Shown: positions 1 through 8,523 of the stretch, in pieces | Layout: each line of letters opens with the position of its first letter | Position numbering within the stretch: the stretch's first letter is position 1 | Source of the DNA: Nocardia otitidiscaviarum NBRC 14405 | Lineage (GTDB): Bacteria; Actinomycetota; Actinomycetes; Mycobacteriales; Mycobacteriaceae | Assembly: GCF_000308635.1 (NCBI RefSeq) | Contig: NZ_BAGD01000106.1 | Location: 237,358-301,357, forward strand | DNA length: 64,000 nt | Reading direction: 5' to 3' | The notes under the pieces: model-generated | What the model was told of the DNA's origin: nothing | The model's database searches: none | What the model saw: the letters and a program-made list of their open reading frames with translations, nothing else | Program-made: the position numbers and the translations under genes

Positions 1-1000
1 CATCCTGAATGCCCAGGTTCAAGCCCTGACCGCCGGCGGGCGGATGGATGTGCGCCGCATCGCCGGCCAGCAGCACATGCCCGACCCGATAGCGCTCGGC
101 CAGCCGAGTGGCATCGCCGAAGCGGGACAACCCGCGCGGGGAGTGTACGCCGAAATCGGTTCCGGCGAGGGCGCGCAACTGTAGTTTGAAGTCCTCGAGG
201 GTGGGAGGCTCCGCGCGATCACTGACTCCCGCAGCGGGGACGACAACGCTGTAGGTCCCTTCACCCACGGGCCGGAGACTGAATCGCTTGTTGGTCTTGT
301 ATATCTCGGCCGCCTTGGCGGCGATCTCCTCCTGTGACACATCCAGTTCCATCTCGCCCATCAGGGTGTCGTTGCGTGAGGGCTCGCCGGGGAAGCCGAC
401 GCCGAGCAGTTTGCGTACCGCGCTGCGCGCGCCATCGCAGCCGACGAGGTAACGCGCACGCAACTGCTCACCGTCGGCAAGCTCGACGGTCGTCCCTTCG
501 TCGTCCTGCTCGAAACCGGCCACCGCACAACCGCGCCGGACCTGCGCACCCAGCGCGATCGCATGTTCTTCGAGCAGGCGAACGATGACCGGTTGCTGGA
601 TGCCCAGCAGATAGGCGTACGCGGAATCCAGGCCTTCGGGCGCGGGTTTGGGAATGGCGGCGAAGATACCGCCGACCGGACGCCGCCTTCCGTGTTCGAG
701 AATGCGATCCAGCAGTCCGCGCATCGCCATCAGCTCGAGACTGCGTATGTGCAGGCTGACTATGCGCACGAACGACGCGGGCTCGGTTTCCTTCTCCAGA
801 ACGAGTACCCGCACGTCGTGCAGACGCAGTTCGGCGGCCAGCATCGCGCCGGTTGGTCCGCATCCGGCAATGATCACGTCGAACGTGAGGGGCGTGCGAT
901 CGGTGTCGGAGGACAGCGACCGGCGGTCGGAGACGTCACCAGCGGTGACATTGTGCTCGCGAACGCTGTCGTCGAGGCGGTTTTCGGAATTGAATTGCAC
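1..1000 (-). CDS. FAD-dependent aromatic-ring monooxygenase, partial (C-terminus outside window)
   Basis: This is a class A flavoprotein hydroxylase of the PheA/TfdB/MhpA type, expected to use NAD(P)H and O2 to hydroxylate an aromatic or polyketide substrate. The visible part has the N-terminal Rossmann FAD motif (DVIIAGCGPTGAMLAAEL), and the second FAD motif GDAAHIHPPAGGQGLNLGIQD lies at the window edge. About 333 residues are present and the C-terminal 150-200 are missing. I chose the GTG at 998-1000 because GAAAGG lies about 8 nt upstream. This leaves roughly 30 residues before the FAD motif, longer than usual, so a later start is possible. The substrate cannot be deduced. The family is confident. 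Confidence 0.85.
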   Translation of the reverse strand, partial: MQFNSENRLDDSVREHNVTAGDVSDRRSLSSDTDRTPLTFDVIIAGCGPTGAMLAAELRLHDVRVLVLEKETEPASFVRIVSLHIRSLELMAMRGLLDRILEHGRRRPVGGIFAAIPKPAPEGLDSAYAYLLGIQQPVIVRLLEEHAIALGAQVRRGCAVAGFEQDDEGTTVELADGEQLRARYLVGCDGARSAVRKLLGVGFPGEPSRNDTLMGEMELDVSQEEIAAKAAEIYKTNKRFSLRPVGEGTYSVVVPAAGVSDRAEPPTLEDFKLQLRALAGTDFGVHSPRGLSRFGDATRLAERYRVGHVLLAGDAAHIHPPAGGQGLNLGIQD

Positions 1001-1212
1001 GATAGTGCCTTTCGGGAGTGCTGGTGAACGGCGCTCCCGGACGACCTATCGCCCGACCATGATCCACGAGGGGAGCACCCATGTCGATACTGCGTTCACG
1101 GGTACCACCTCCTCGGTCTCTTGCACGGCCTCCGAAAAGGTAACAGTGGTCGCCGTGGTTCACCAACAGGTTTTGCAGAGAATGAATCGCCCCCGAACAC
1201 GCACCGCTCGGC

Positions 1213-1770
1213 TGGTTACAGGCCGTTGATGAGCGATGGCATGAGCATCGGGTCGAGGTCAGAAGAGGTGTCGCGGACACGCAACGGGCGGTAACCGGTG
1301 GGCCCGAGCTGGGCGAGCGCCAACTCTCCGACCGCGCCGTGCCATTCGTCGGTGAGCGCGGCCAACGCGGCAGCCGGGTCGGCCGGTTTGTCGACCAGCC
1401 GGCAGAATTCGTCGCGCTGCGGCTCCCACTGCTGCGGCGTGAGCAGGTAGGCGGCCGGATCGGCGTAGCGGCGCGACCCCGGCACGAACACATCCCCGCT
1501 GCGCAGGCCGTCCCGCAACCGGAGCGCCACTTGGTCGGCACGAACCCTGTTGGCGCGTCGTCGAACACCTTGCGGCGACCGGTCGCGTTCAGCTCGCGCA
1601 GCATATTCACTGCGGTCAGCAACTCCGTCGCAGCGGTGTCGCCGACGAACCGGACCGCCGACAACACCGCCGGGGTGAACTTCCGCAGATACGAATACGA
1701 GCTATCGAGGGCGGCCAGGGGCGTGCGAGCGGTCGCAATCGCTGCGGCCAGGTACACATCGGGCTCTCGC
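1213..1770 (-). pseudogene. Tn3-family transposase remnant, frameshifted
   Basis: Two reading frames together spell an internal piece of a Tn3-type transposase. The upstream frame (about 1770-1530) reads LDSSYSYLRKFTPAVLSAV, then RELNATGRRKV and GFVPTKW. The downstream frame (1530-1216) reads ALRLRDGLRSGDVFVPGSR, then RYADPAAYLLTPQQW. The RSGDV/GSRRYADP signature is typical of the Tn3 transposase middle region. A frameshift near 1530 is needed to join them. The catalytic DDE domain, terminal inverted repeats and resolvase are absent, so this is a decayed relic. It marks a past insertion beside the truncated-looking accessory genes. Confidence 0.75.
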
Positions 1771-2205
1771 TGTTCCCGATCGAGTCCTCGTGCACCGCGC
1801 AACGGCACTCACCAATACGTGGCGCGACTACGCATACCTCGTCCTCGATTCCCCCGACCAGCTGAACACCACGCCGGTCACCGCCAACCGACCGGTCAGC
1901 GCCGACCCACGGCAGCGATGTGCTGCTCGAACGCAGGTTAGGGACGGAACGTCCCCGCAGCCTCCACTCCAAGTCGCCGCAATCGGTTCCGACACTGCCC
2001 GATATTGATGAGGGCGACGCGAGTGTCGGCCAGCCCGTCGGCAGATCGGTCGCCCGGTGTGCGGTTGATTCGTCGCATCGGGCTCGACGGATTGGGTCAA
2101 CCCATTCACCGGGACACCTCTTTGCGGCCGTCGGCACCCGGACCTACCGTCCCTGAGCAGGCCATATCGCTATCCGGTGTGGGCCGCATCACTCGAGGAG
2201 TATCC
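1771..2205. other. gene-poor interval after transposase relic
   Basis: About 430 bp between the Tn3 relic and the histidine phosphatase gene. All open frames here are short, arginine/serine-rich and lack ribosome binding sites. I see no tRNA, repeat or recognisable protein. It may be further decayed mobile-element DNA plus the promoter of the phosphatase. Confidence 0.4.
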
Positions 2206-2922
2206 ATGCAATCAATCGCATCCCGCCTGTCCACGATGGTCGGATCGGTCGTCGCGGCGGTGGCAGTTGTGGCGGCTGGAGGCGGTACCGCGGTAGCGGC
2301 ACCGCCTGGTGAAATGACTCTGACCTTCATCCGTCATGCGGAGTCGGCCGGCAACGCGTCCGGCCTCATCGACACCTCCGTCCCCGGTCCTGAGCTGACC
2401 GACAAGGGGTGGGTACAAGCTGAGGCTGTCTCCGGGGCGCTGGGGGACTGCAAGTTCATCGACGGCGTGTACGTCTCGACGATGGTGCGGACCCAGCAGA
2501 CGGCGAAGCCGGTCTCGGAGCGGTGTGATCGTCCAGCGGTCGTCGAGAGCGGCTTCCACGAGATCGAGGCCGGGATCTACGAGGGCACCCCGGAGCGGGA
2601 TGCGATGCGGGGCTATTTCGCCGCTCCGCTCCAGTGGATGCAGGGCAACCTGGATGCTCGCATCCCCGGCTCGATCAATGGCCATGAGTTCAAGCAGCGG
2701 ATGGACGCCTCCATTCAGGGCATCCAGGATCGCGGCACCAAGCGTGCGGTGGTCTTCTCGCACGGCGGCGCCATGATGGTCTGGGCGGTGATGTCGCTCG
2801 ACAACGTGGACGTGAGCAAACTGCAGACCGACCCGATTCAGAACACCGGACGGGTGGTCGTGAAGGGGAAGCCGGGCAAGGGTTGGAAGCTCGTGTCCTG
2901 GGACGGCAGCCCCGCTGCCTGA
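2206..2922 (+). CDS. secreted histidine phosphatase family protein
   Basis: A 238-residue member of the phosphoglycerate-mutase-like histidine phosphatase superfamily. Residues 1-32 form a Sec signal peptide ending at AVAA, so it acts outside the membrane. The mature part begins with the RHAESAGN motif, carrying the nucleophilic His (RHGE variant), and later has SHGGAM with the second catalytic His. The substrate is unknown; secreted actinobacterial members hydrolyse phosphomonoesters broadly. I chose the ATG at 2206, which follows GAGGAG by 6 nt, over in-frame upstream starts that add Arg-rich residues and break the signal peptide. A strong hairpin follows immediately. Confidence 0.85.
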   Translation: MQSIASRLSTMVGSVVAAVAVVAAGGGTAVAAPPGEMTLTFIRHAESAGNASGLIDTSVPGPELTDKGWVQAEAVSGALGDCKFIDGVYVSTMVRTQQTAKPVSERCDRPAVVESGFHEIEAGIYEGTPERDAMRGYFAAPLQWMQGNLDARIPGSINGHEFKQRMDASIQGIQDRGTKRAVVFSHGGAMMVWAVMSLDNVDVSKLQTDPIQNTGRVVVKGKPGKGWKLVSWDGSPAA

Positions 2923-2930
2923 GCGCGTCC

Positions 2931-2989
2931 TCCGCCCGCCGACCCCCATCAGGCACCCACCGATCGCCTGATGGGGGTCGGCGGGCGGA
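2931..2989. terminator. very long perfect inverted repeat, likely terminator
   Basis: A perfect 24-bp stem (2931-2954 with 2966-2989) and an 11-nt loop, directly after the histidine phosphatase stop. There is no T-tract, as is usual for actinobacterial terminators. The stem is unusually long. Confidence 0.75.
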
Positions 2990-3066
2990 GACGGTAGTAC
3001 TGATACCGAGTCCTACCAATGTCTTTCGAGAGCGGTGAACGACGAGCGTTGACCTACAGTACGGGC

Positions 3067-3408
3067 ATGCGTTGCCAACGACAGCCGTATCTCCTCCACC
3101 TCGTGCTCGGCGGTGCGACCGCTCTCGGCGTGCTCACCGGTTGCGGTTCCGGCGAATCGAGCGCCGACGAGCAGGCGTCGCCCGTCACCTGCGCTGAGTT
3201 CTTGCGGATGAGCAGCGCCGAGCAATTCGATGCGGTCGAGCGGGCGGTGCAGAACAAGCCGGGCTGGCAGCTCGAGGCGGTGGAGGGTGATGGGCCGTCG
3301 ATGGCGTTGCGGGCGGCGACGACGATGGTCACGAAGAACTGCAGCCTGCCCGATGCTGCCGAGCGGACGGTCGCGGAATCGGTGCGCATCCCGTCGACGA
3401 CGCCGTGA
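3067..3408 (+). CDS. small secreted lipoprotein, hypothetical
   Basis: A 113-residue protein with a lipoprotein signal peptide: a hydrophobic stretch ends in the lipobox LTGC, predicting lipidated Cys near residue 25. The mature part has two further Cys residues (TCAEFLRM and KNCSLP) that could form a disulfide. This resembles small DUF732/HdeA-like secreted actinobacterial proteins with a T-C-x-E-F-L motif. I chose the ATG at 3067 because an earlier in-frame ATG at 3019 would add charged residues ahead of the signal. Function unknown. Confidence 0.65.
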   Translation: MRCQRQPYLLHLVLGGATALGVLTGCGSGESSADEQASPVTCAEFLRMSSAEQFDAVERAVQNKPGWQLEAVEGDGPSMALRAATTMVTKNCSLPDAAERTVAESVRIPSTTP

Positions 3409-3441
3409 TGAGGGGACGCGGAAGACTGGTCGTCCGGGGCG

Positions 3442-4131
3442 TCAGGGGATCTGTTCGTGGATGGTGAGTAGCAGGTGGTCGAATGCGGCCACGGTGTTCG
3501 GGGGTGGGGGTGGGAGTTGGGGGAGGGCGTCGAGCAGGGCTTCGGCCAGGTCGCGCAGTTTGGTGTTGGTTTCCTGGGAGCGCCATTTCAGGACCTTGAA
3601 CGCCTGGTCGGAGTTGATGTCGTACATCCGCATCAGGACGCCCTTGGCCTGTTCGATCGCCGCGCGGTTCTCCACCACTTCGGGGATCACGGTGTCGAGG
3701 GTTTCGCGTTCGGCCTCGGCGAGGGTGTCGGACAGGTCGATGTAGTAACCCGAGGTACCGACCGGTGTGCCGGTGGCGTCGAGGATGTGGTCGGCGACCA
3801 GCATTACGCGGTGCTCGACGCCGGCGGTGTCGAGGAAGCGATGGCGGCTCGAGAAGGGCTGGCCCTTGGTCAGTGACCGCGCGATGGATTCGGCGAACTG
3901 TTCGCGATCGTCCGGATGCTTGTGCGCCAACAGCAGCTCGGTGGTCGGTTCGATCTCGCCGGGGGCGTAGCCGTGCATGCGGTACACCTCGGGCGACCAT
4001 TCCCAGCGTTGGGTGGCGAACCAGAAGCGGAAGCTGCCGAACCCTCGCTCGTTCGAGGTGAGCTGGTTCGGCTCACCGGTGGTGCCCGGGTACGGCGAGG
4101 CGTTTCGAGCAGGGTCGACAGTATCTGTCAT
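3442..4131 (-). CDS. PAS and ANTAR domain-containing protein
   Basis: A 229-residue sensor/RNA-binding antiterminator. Residues about 25-125 are a PAS fold, with the typical FWFATQRWEWSPEVYRMHGY and HPDDR elements. Residues about 140-200 are an ANTAR domain (RAAIEQAKGVLM, then the AFKVLKWRSQETNTKLRDLA helix). ANTAR domains bind paired hairpins in mRNA and prevent termination. The PAS-ANTAR architecture without a receiver is common in actinobacteria; its ligand is unknown. A GTG directly upstream (4134) is an equally good start, since GGAGGG lies 11-14 nt away. Monocistronic. Confidence 0.8.
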   Translation of the reverse strand: MTDTVDPARNASPYPGTTGEPNQLTSNERGFGSFRFWFATQRWEWSPEVYRMHGYAPGEIEPTTELLLAHKHPDDREQFAESIARSLTKGQPFSSRHRFLDTAGVEHRVMLVADHILDATGTPVGTSGYYIDLSDTLAEAERETLDTVIPEVVENRAAIEQAKGVLMRMYDINSDQAFKVLKWRSQETNTKLRDLAEALLDALPQLPPPPPNTVAAFDHLLLTIHEQIP

Positions 4132-4408
4132 CACGCAAGTATGACCCTCCGCGCGCGCCTCGGCGTCCTCCTCGGGATTCCACCGCTGCACGGGACCGGT
4201 GGGCTGGTTTCTCAACCCGACCGGTATCGATGGGTTATCCCCGTTCGCGCTGTCTACGCCGCGGCCGCGGGCACATCACCGAACCGGTGCAGTGACCTGT
4301 TACTCGAGTAGCTGATGGTTTGTTCGTCGCTCGGCGGGTAGAGCCTGAACGTGGATGGCCACACCGGGCGCATCCACTTCATAACTCCCGACACAGGAGG
4401 TGTGACAC

Positions 4409-4609
4409 ATGGCTGATCCGAACAACCCCGGACAGTTCGGCAACCGCTCCGACACCGCAGAGGCGGCCAGCAAGGGCGGACAGGCCAGCACCGGCAGCTT
4501 CGGTGAACCCAACGCCGCCGACCCGCACGAGGCCGGGCGCAAGGGTGCCGAAGCCCAGCCGCAGGAGGCGAAGGTCAAGGGCGGCCAGCACAGCCACGGC
4601 GGCCACTGA
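4409..4609 (+). CDS. KGG-motif general stress protein
   Basis: A 66-residue, very hydrophilic, Gly/Ala/Lys-rich protein with KGG motifs (EAASKGGQAS and KVKGGQHS), as in the con-10/YciG stress-induced family. Such proteins are small, probably disordered and induced in stationary phase or stress. A strong ribosome binding site (AGGAGG) lies 8 nt upstream of the ATG. It has no operon partner. Molecular role unknown. Confidence 0.75.
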   Translation: MADPNNPGQFGNRSDTAEAASKGGQASTGSFGEPNAADPHEAGRKGAEAQPQEAKVKGGQHSHGGH

Positions 4610-4728
4610 CCGCGTCATCGCGCGGGCCGGGTACAGACTCCCCCGGCCCGCGCACCGCGTTCAGCGGTAGGCCCTTGAAAGTCGTTCTGTCGCACAGTGA
4701 TCGCGCCGAACTGCGCGGGACCCCGTAT

Positions 4729-5031
4729 TCAGTTCGTATTCACGGTGTGATCCGCGATGGCGGCGGTGACCGGGCAGCCCTCGCCGACCGCGGACGGTTC
4801 GATGCCGTCGAAGATCGTGTCGAGGACGGCGGCGCGGTCGAGAGTGGGCGGGAAGATGTGGGTAGCGCGGGCACTGCGGATGACCGCGTGCAGGACAGCG
4901 GCGTAGATGTGAGTGCGGGGGACGGTCAGGCGCCAGCCGTGGCGTTCGCGGGCGCGCAATCGGGCGTCGATGGTGTCGAGGACGTCCACGATGACCTGGA
5001 TCTCGATTCGGTCGGTGTCATCGCAGGGCAT
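4729..5031 (-). CDS. hypothetical protein, overlaps upstream gene
   Basis: A 100-residue protein of unknown function starting MPCDDTDRIEIQ. It contains an amphipathic helical segment (VIVDVLDTIDARLRARERHG) and no Cys pair or signal peptide. Its ATG overlaps the end of the gene at 5018-5404 by 14 nt, so the two are probably translationally coupled. The pair lies divergently from the XRE/DUF397 pair and may belong to that module. Confidence 0.5.
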   Translation of the reverse strand: MPCDDTDRIEIQVIVDVLDTIDARLRARERHGWRLTVPRTHIYAAVLHAVIRSARATHIFPPTLDRAAVLDTIFDGIEPSAVGEGCPVTAAIADHTVNTN

Positions 5032-5404
5032 GGCGGCCGCCGAAAAATGTTGCGCCGTAGCCGAACAGGTTCCGCACGTGTGCCAGCCAGGACCTGGAGG
5101 GTGTGACGGACGTGGGGGTGGCGCGCGGATCGAGCACCATCCGTCCGGTCGCGACCAGCGCATCGCGGGCGCGCCGCCGGACTCGACAGCGATCCGTTCC
5201 GCATGCGAGATGCACCTGCATGGCGCGGTGGGCCCGGTCGGCCGTCAGGTCACCCGGATCTGTGTGGCACGACCCCAATCCACGCACGGCGTACCCGATG
5301 GGGGCGGTCGCGCCGGTCGCCGGTTCAGCCTGGGGAGTCTGCCGTCTCTCACGTTCGATGCGGTCGATGATCGCCTGCACCGACCACGGGTTATAGCCGG
5401 ACAT
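5018..5404 (-). CDS. hypothetical protein, first gene of divergent pair
   Basis: A 128-residue basic protein starting MSGYNPWSVQAIIDRIERERR. It has two Cys in the centre (GSCHTDP and LACGTDRCR), which might bind metal. It follows a good ribosome binding site (GGGAGG, 8 nt upstream). It is translated divergently from the XRE regulator about 180 bp away and overlaps the next gene. No family recognised. Confidence 0.5.
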   Translation of the reverse strand: MSGYNPWSVQAIIDRIERERRQTPQAEPATGATAPIGYAVRGLGSCHTDPGDLTADRAHRAMQVHLACGTDRCRVRRRARDALVATGRMVLDPRATPTSVTPSRSWLAHVRNLFGYGATFFGGRHALR

Positions 5405-5582
5405 TTCGATACCTCCCTGTCGTCGCTCGATTCAGGACACCACCGAGCCGTACAGGGTTAGGGTGAAACCGGGTATCCGATGAAGATTCGTCCAAACTCC
5501 CATGTGCCAATCCGAAAATGTTGTGAGCAGCACCCGATTCCGCGACCGGCTCGACCCGATTTCGACCGTGATGGAGCACGCG

Positions 5583-6500
5583 ATGGCCACCGCACATGAC
5601 GACGACCCTGCTGAAGTAGCCTCGAGTTCAACGCTTCCACGCCGACAACTCGGCCGGTTCCTACGGGAGTGGCGTGACGCCAACGGATTCACCCTCGCTG
5701 CTGCCGCAAGCCTGGTAGACCTGTCCACATCCGCGCTCCAGCGCATCGAGGCCGGACAGACTCAGAAGGTGCGCAAGCAGGACGTGCGCGCGCTGTGCGA
5801 GGTATACGGTGTCGGTCCCGCCGACACCGCCGCGGCCATCGACCTGGCTGTTTTAGCTCGGACCCAAGGCTGGTATCACGCCTACGGTGGCCTGTACTCC
5901 GAGGCGTTCAATATGTACACCGGACTCGAGGCCGCCGCGTACCGGCTGATCACCTACCACGAACACGTCCCCGGCCTGCTGCAGACCGCCGACTACGCGC
6001 GTGCCGTGATCGGTGCGTATCCCGGTTTCACCGACGCCAGTGATATCGACCGTCGCGTCGAGCATCGGATGAGACGACAGACCATCGTCACTCGCAAGAC
6101 GAGACCCGTCCTGCTGGAGGTATTACTGCACGAATCTGCGTTGCACCGCGTGATCGGCGGCCCGCGCGTCATGGCGACTCAACTGCGTCACCTCGCCGAG
6201 GTGTCGAAGCTGCCCAACGTCACCCTGCGAATTCACCCCTACACTGCCGGGCTGACCTGGGGAATGCCACGTGGATCGTTCACTGTTCTGGAGTTCGACG
6301 CCGCCGATGGAGGCGTCGGCGAACCGCCGATCGTGTACATCGAGGGCGGGCCTACTCAGGACGTGTATCTGGAAAAGCCGGACGAAGTGCGACTCTATAG
6401 TGAGCTGGCTTCGGCTATCCGAAGCACGGCGCTGGAGGACACACCGACCCGGAATCTCATTCGCCGGGTTACGAAGGAGTTCGAGCATGGCGAGCATTGA
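5583..6500 (+). CDS. XRE-family regulator with DUF5753 (Scr1 antitoxin-like)
   Basis: A 305-residue DNA-binding regulator. Residues about 20-75 form an HTH_31/XRE domain (QLGRFLREWRDANGFTLAAA, then STSALQRIEAGQ). The remainder is the DUF5753 ligand-like domain (YEHVPGLLQT-type motif, here EHVPGLLQTADYARAVI). These are the BldB-partner/Scr1-type regulators of actinobacteria, encoded next to a DUF397 protein that they bind and that modulates them. I chose ATG 5583, preceded by GGAG at 6 nt, over ATG 5571 and 5502. It overlaps the next gene by 14 nt. Confidence 0.8.
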   Translation: MATAHDDDPAEVASSSTLPRRQLGRFLREWRDANGFTLAAAASLVDLSTSALQRIEAGQTQKVRKQDVRALCEVYGVGPADTAAAIDLAVLARTQGWYHAYGGLYSEAFNMYTGLEAAAYRLITYHEHVPGLLQTADYARAVIGAYPGFTDASDIDRRVEHRMRRQTIVTRKTRPVLLEVLLHESALHRVIGGPRVMATQLRHLAEVSKLPNVTLRIHPYTAGLTWGMPRGSFTVLEFDAADGGVGEPPIVYIEGGPTQDVYLEKPDEVRLYSELASAIRSTALEDTPTRNLIRRVTKEFEHGEH

Positions 6501-6699
6501 CCTGTCCGGAGCCGCGTGGTTCAAGAGTAGCCACAGCGGCAGCCAAGGCGATTGTGTCGAGATCGCGTGGCTGCCCGAAGGCCGTGTCGGAGTGCGGGAT
6601 TCGAAGAATCCGACCGGCCCGGCCCTGGTTTTCACCCCCGGCGCGTGGGATGCCTTCACCGCGAGCACGGCACACGGGGAGTTCGACCGCCCGGCGTGA
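6487..6699 (+). CDS. DUF397 domain-containing protein
   Basis: A 70-residue DUF397 protein. The WFKSSHSGSQGDCVEIAW and VGVRDSKNP motifs are diagnostic of the family. It pairs with the upstream XRE/DUF5753 regulator, overlapping its stop by 14 nt. In Streptomyces such pairs (Scr1/Scr2-like, BldB-related) act as small regulator and cognate partner and have been proposed as toxin-antitoxin-like. No catalytic residues are expected. Confidence 0.85.
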   Translation: MASIDLSGAAWFKSSHSGSQGDCVEIAWLPEGRVGVRDSKNPTGPALVFTPGAWDAFTASTAHGEFDRPA

Positions 6700-6727
6700 T
6701 CTGCGATGCGGTCTTCGGGTGCGTCGC

Positions 6728-6982
6728 CTAGACGGACGGGTTCTGTGGTTTGCGGCGGCGCAGTCGCTGGCGGATTCGGGCGCGGACGCCGACGGGGGTC
6801 TCGGACGCGGGGACGGTGGGGGGCTGTTCCGCCGCGGTCGCCTGCACGTACCGGATGTGCAGTTGTTCGCGGACCTGGTCCGGGGTGTACGCGCGGCGGC
6901 GGCGCTCGGCGCGCACGATCACCACGCCGGTCGCCACGACGCCGGCCGCACCCGCCAATCCCACTGCCTTCCACCACCTCAT
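6728..6982 (-). CDS. small single-pass membrane protein, hypothetical
   Basis: An 84-residue protein with one N-terminal transmembrane helix (about residues 5-23, KAVGLAGAAGVVATGVVIV) and a basic cytoplasmic tail. The tail has predicted helix (TPDQVREQLHIRYVQA) and ends in an Arg-rich cluster. It is divergent from the 7001 gene, with starts only 18 bp apart, so the two probably share a promoter region. Function unknown. Confidence 0.55.
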   Translation of the reverse strand: MRWWKAVGLAGAAGVVATGVVIVRAERRRRAYTPDQVREQLHIRYVQATAAEQPPTVPASETPVGVRARIRQRLRRRKPQNPSV

Positions 6983-7000
6983 ACCGCATAGGCTACGTCC

Positions 7001-7579
7001 ATGACGGGGACGAGCATCGGACTCGACCGGGCGATCGAGCTCACCAGGACCGGTGACATCTGGTTGTTTCGTGGGTATTCGGCGGCCGATCGGGCGATTC
7101 GGATGACGACGAACAGTCCGGTGAACCATGTCGGCATGTCGGTGGTGCTCGATGATCTGCCCGCGCTGATCTGGCACGCGGAGCTCGGTCGGTCGCTGCC
7201 CGATATGTGGACGGGTACGGCGCATCGGGGCGTCCAACTGCACAATCTGCGCGACGCCGTGCTGGTGTGGGCGCACCGCTACGGCCAGCGGGCCTGGTTG
7301 CGGCAATTGGATCGTCCGGTGACCCGCGAGATGGAAGACAGCCTGCTGCGCACCATCGCCCGGCTCGACGGGACACCCTTCCCGTCCACCGCGAGCCTCG
7401 CCGGACGCTGGCTGCGCGGCCGAATCCGCATACCGCCGATGGGGTTGCTACCGCAGCGCCGCAGCCCCAATTGGTATGACCCGGGCCGGTTTTGGAGCGG
7501 GGACGAATTGCGATTGGAGAACGGTTTCGAGCTGGGCGGCGAGATCGAGGTGCGGGTGCCGGACCCACCGAACACCTGA
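7001..7579 (+). CDS. permuted papain-like (YiiX/NlpC-P60-like) family protein, possibly lacking catalytic Cys
   Basis: A 192-residue protein. Residues 15-60 (GDIWLFRGYSAADRAI, then SPVNHVGMSVVL) resemble the N-terminal His-containing half of permuted NlpC/P60-type enzymes (YiiX/DUF830), widespread in mycobacteria and nocardiae. The C-terminal half carries NWYDPGRFWSGDEL. From memory, relatives have a Y-C-A-E/S segment with the catalytic Cys just before the MGLLP stretch; here RIRIPPMGLLP follows directly and the whole protein contains no Cys. It may be inactive or internally deleted. No signal peptide. Confidence 0.6.
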   Translation: MTGTSIGLDRAIELTRTGDIWLFRGYSAADRAIRMTTNSPVNHVGMSVVLDDLPALIWHAELGRSLPDMWTGTAHRGVQLHNLRDAVLVWAHRYGQRAWLRQLDRPVTREMEDSLLRTIARLDGTPFPSTASLAGRWLRGRIRIPPMGLLPQRRSPNWYDPGRFWSGDELRLENGFELGGEIEVRVPDPPNT

Positions 7580-7737
7580 CGTCGGTCCGAAACCGGCCCC
7601 GATCACGCACGGACTACCGCGGCGCTGATCTCGGCGACCTCGGATGGCGCGCACGTTCCGGGCGACAGACCGCCCACGACGCACACTCCCGGCAGACGGG
7701 TCGGGTTCGCACCCGACTCGAATGCCGACACGTTCGA

Positions 7738-8373
7738 CTACCGCACTCGAGCGCCCCCGAATACGGTGAGCAGGTCCGATTTCCGGCCCCGGAACTCACT
7801 CGCCGCGAGCGCCTGCTCGACGGTGAGCATGCCCGAGGCCAACCCCAACACGACGGCGGAATCCCCGCGCAGCACCGTGTCGGGCTCGTCGCCACGGCTG
7901 CGCTCGACGCTCGCGCCGGTCTCGTCCACGTGCACGACGACGGTCTCGTCATCGACGGTGAACCCGATGGTCGTCGGCGCGTCGGTGCGCCGGTCGCGCA
8001 GCAGCGCGTCGAGGGCGACCACCAGCCAGTATCCGCGGAAGGTGTCGTCGCCCGGACCGGAGATCATCAGCGGGGTGCTCCATTTCACCAGCGCGGCAAC
8101 GGTATCGCGGAGCTCCCTGCCCCAGGGCGTGAGCGTGTACGCGACACCGTTGCTCTCGGTGTCGAGGGTGCGCGCGACGACGCCCACTTCCTCGAGCTCC
8201 CGCAGCCGGGAGGCGAGCAGATTCGTCGCGATCCCCGGCAGCCCGCTCAGCAGCTCGTTGTAGCGCGCCGGACCGACCAGCAGCTCCCGCACGATGAGCA
8301 GGCTCCACCGCGCGCCGACCACATCGAGCGCCCGCGCCAGCCCGCAATATTGACCGTAGGACCGCTGTGCCAT
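7738..8373 (-). CDS. HxlR-family transcriptional regulator
   Basis: A 211-residue regulator. Residues 8-100 form the winged-helix HxlR domain (YGQYCGLARALDVVGARWSL, LIVRELLVGPARYNELLSGL), including the conserved Cys of redox-sensitive HxlR/DUF24 members. The C-terminal part resembles the SCP2-like extension seen in many actinobacterial members. A strong GGAGGAGG lies just upstream of the ATG. The upstream region has a repeat (GCTTGACT twice, 19 bp apart) that could be its operator. Target unknown. Confidence 0.85.
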   Translation of the reverse strand: MAQRSYGQYCGLARALDVVGARWSLLIVRELLVGPARYNELLSGLPGIATNLLASRLRELEEVGVVARTLDTESNGVAYTLTPWGRELRDTVAALVKWSTPLMISGPGDDTFRGYWLVVALDALLRDRRTDAPTTIGFTVDDETVVVHVDETGASVERSRGDEPDTVLRGDSAVVLGLASGMLTVEQALAASEFRGRKSDLLTVFGGARVR

Positions 8374-8389
8374 GGCCCTCCTCCGCCGC

Positions 8390-8416
8390 GCTTGACTTTT
8401 TGCATCTTGCTTGACT
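8390..8416. promoter_or_regulatory. direct repeat upstream of HxlR gene, possible operator
   Basis: GCTTGACT occurs at 8390-8397 and again at 8409-8416, 17-43 bp upstream of the HxlR start, with period 19. The position suits autoregulation, but no family consensus supports it directly. Confidence 0.35.
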
Positions 8417-8523
8417 GCACGATACTCCGGGGATCATCCAGGGTGCTGGCGCGCGCTGGGCACTCGTCCACACGATCGGGAAGACCGCCCGCCACGCCGG
8501 GTACGCCGACATCGCCCGCTAGC

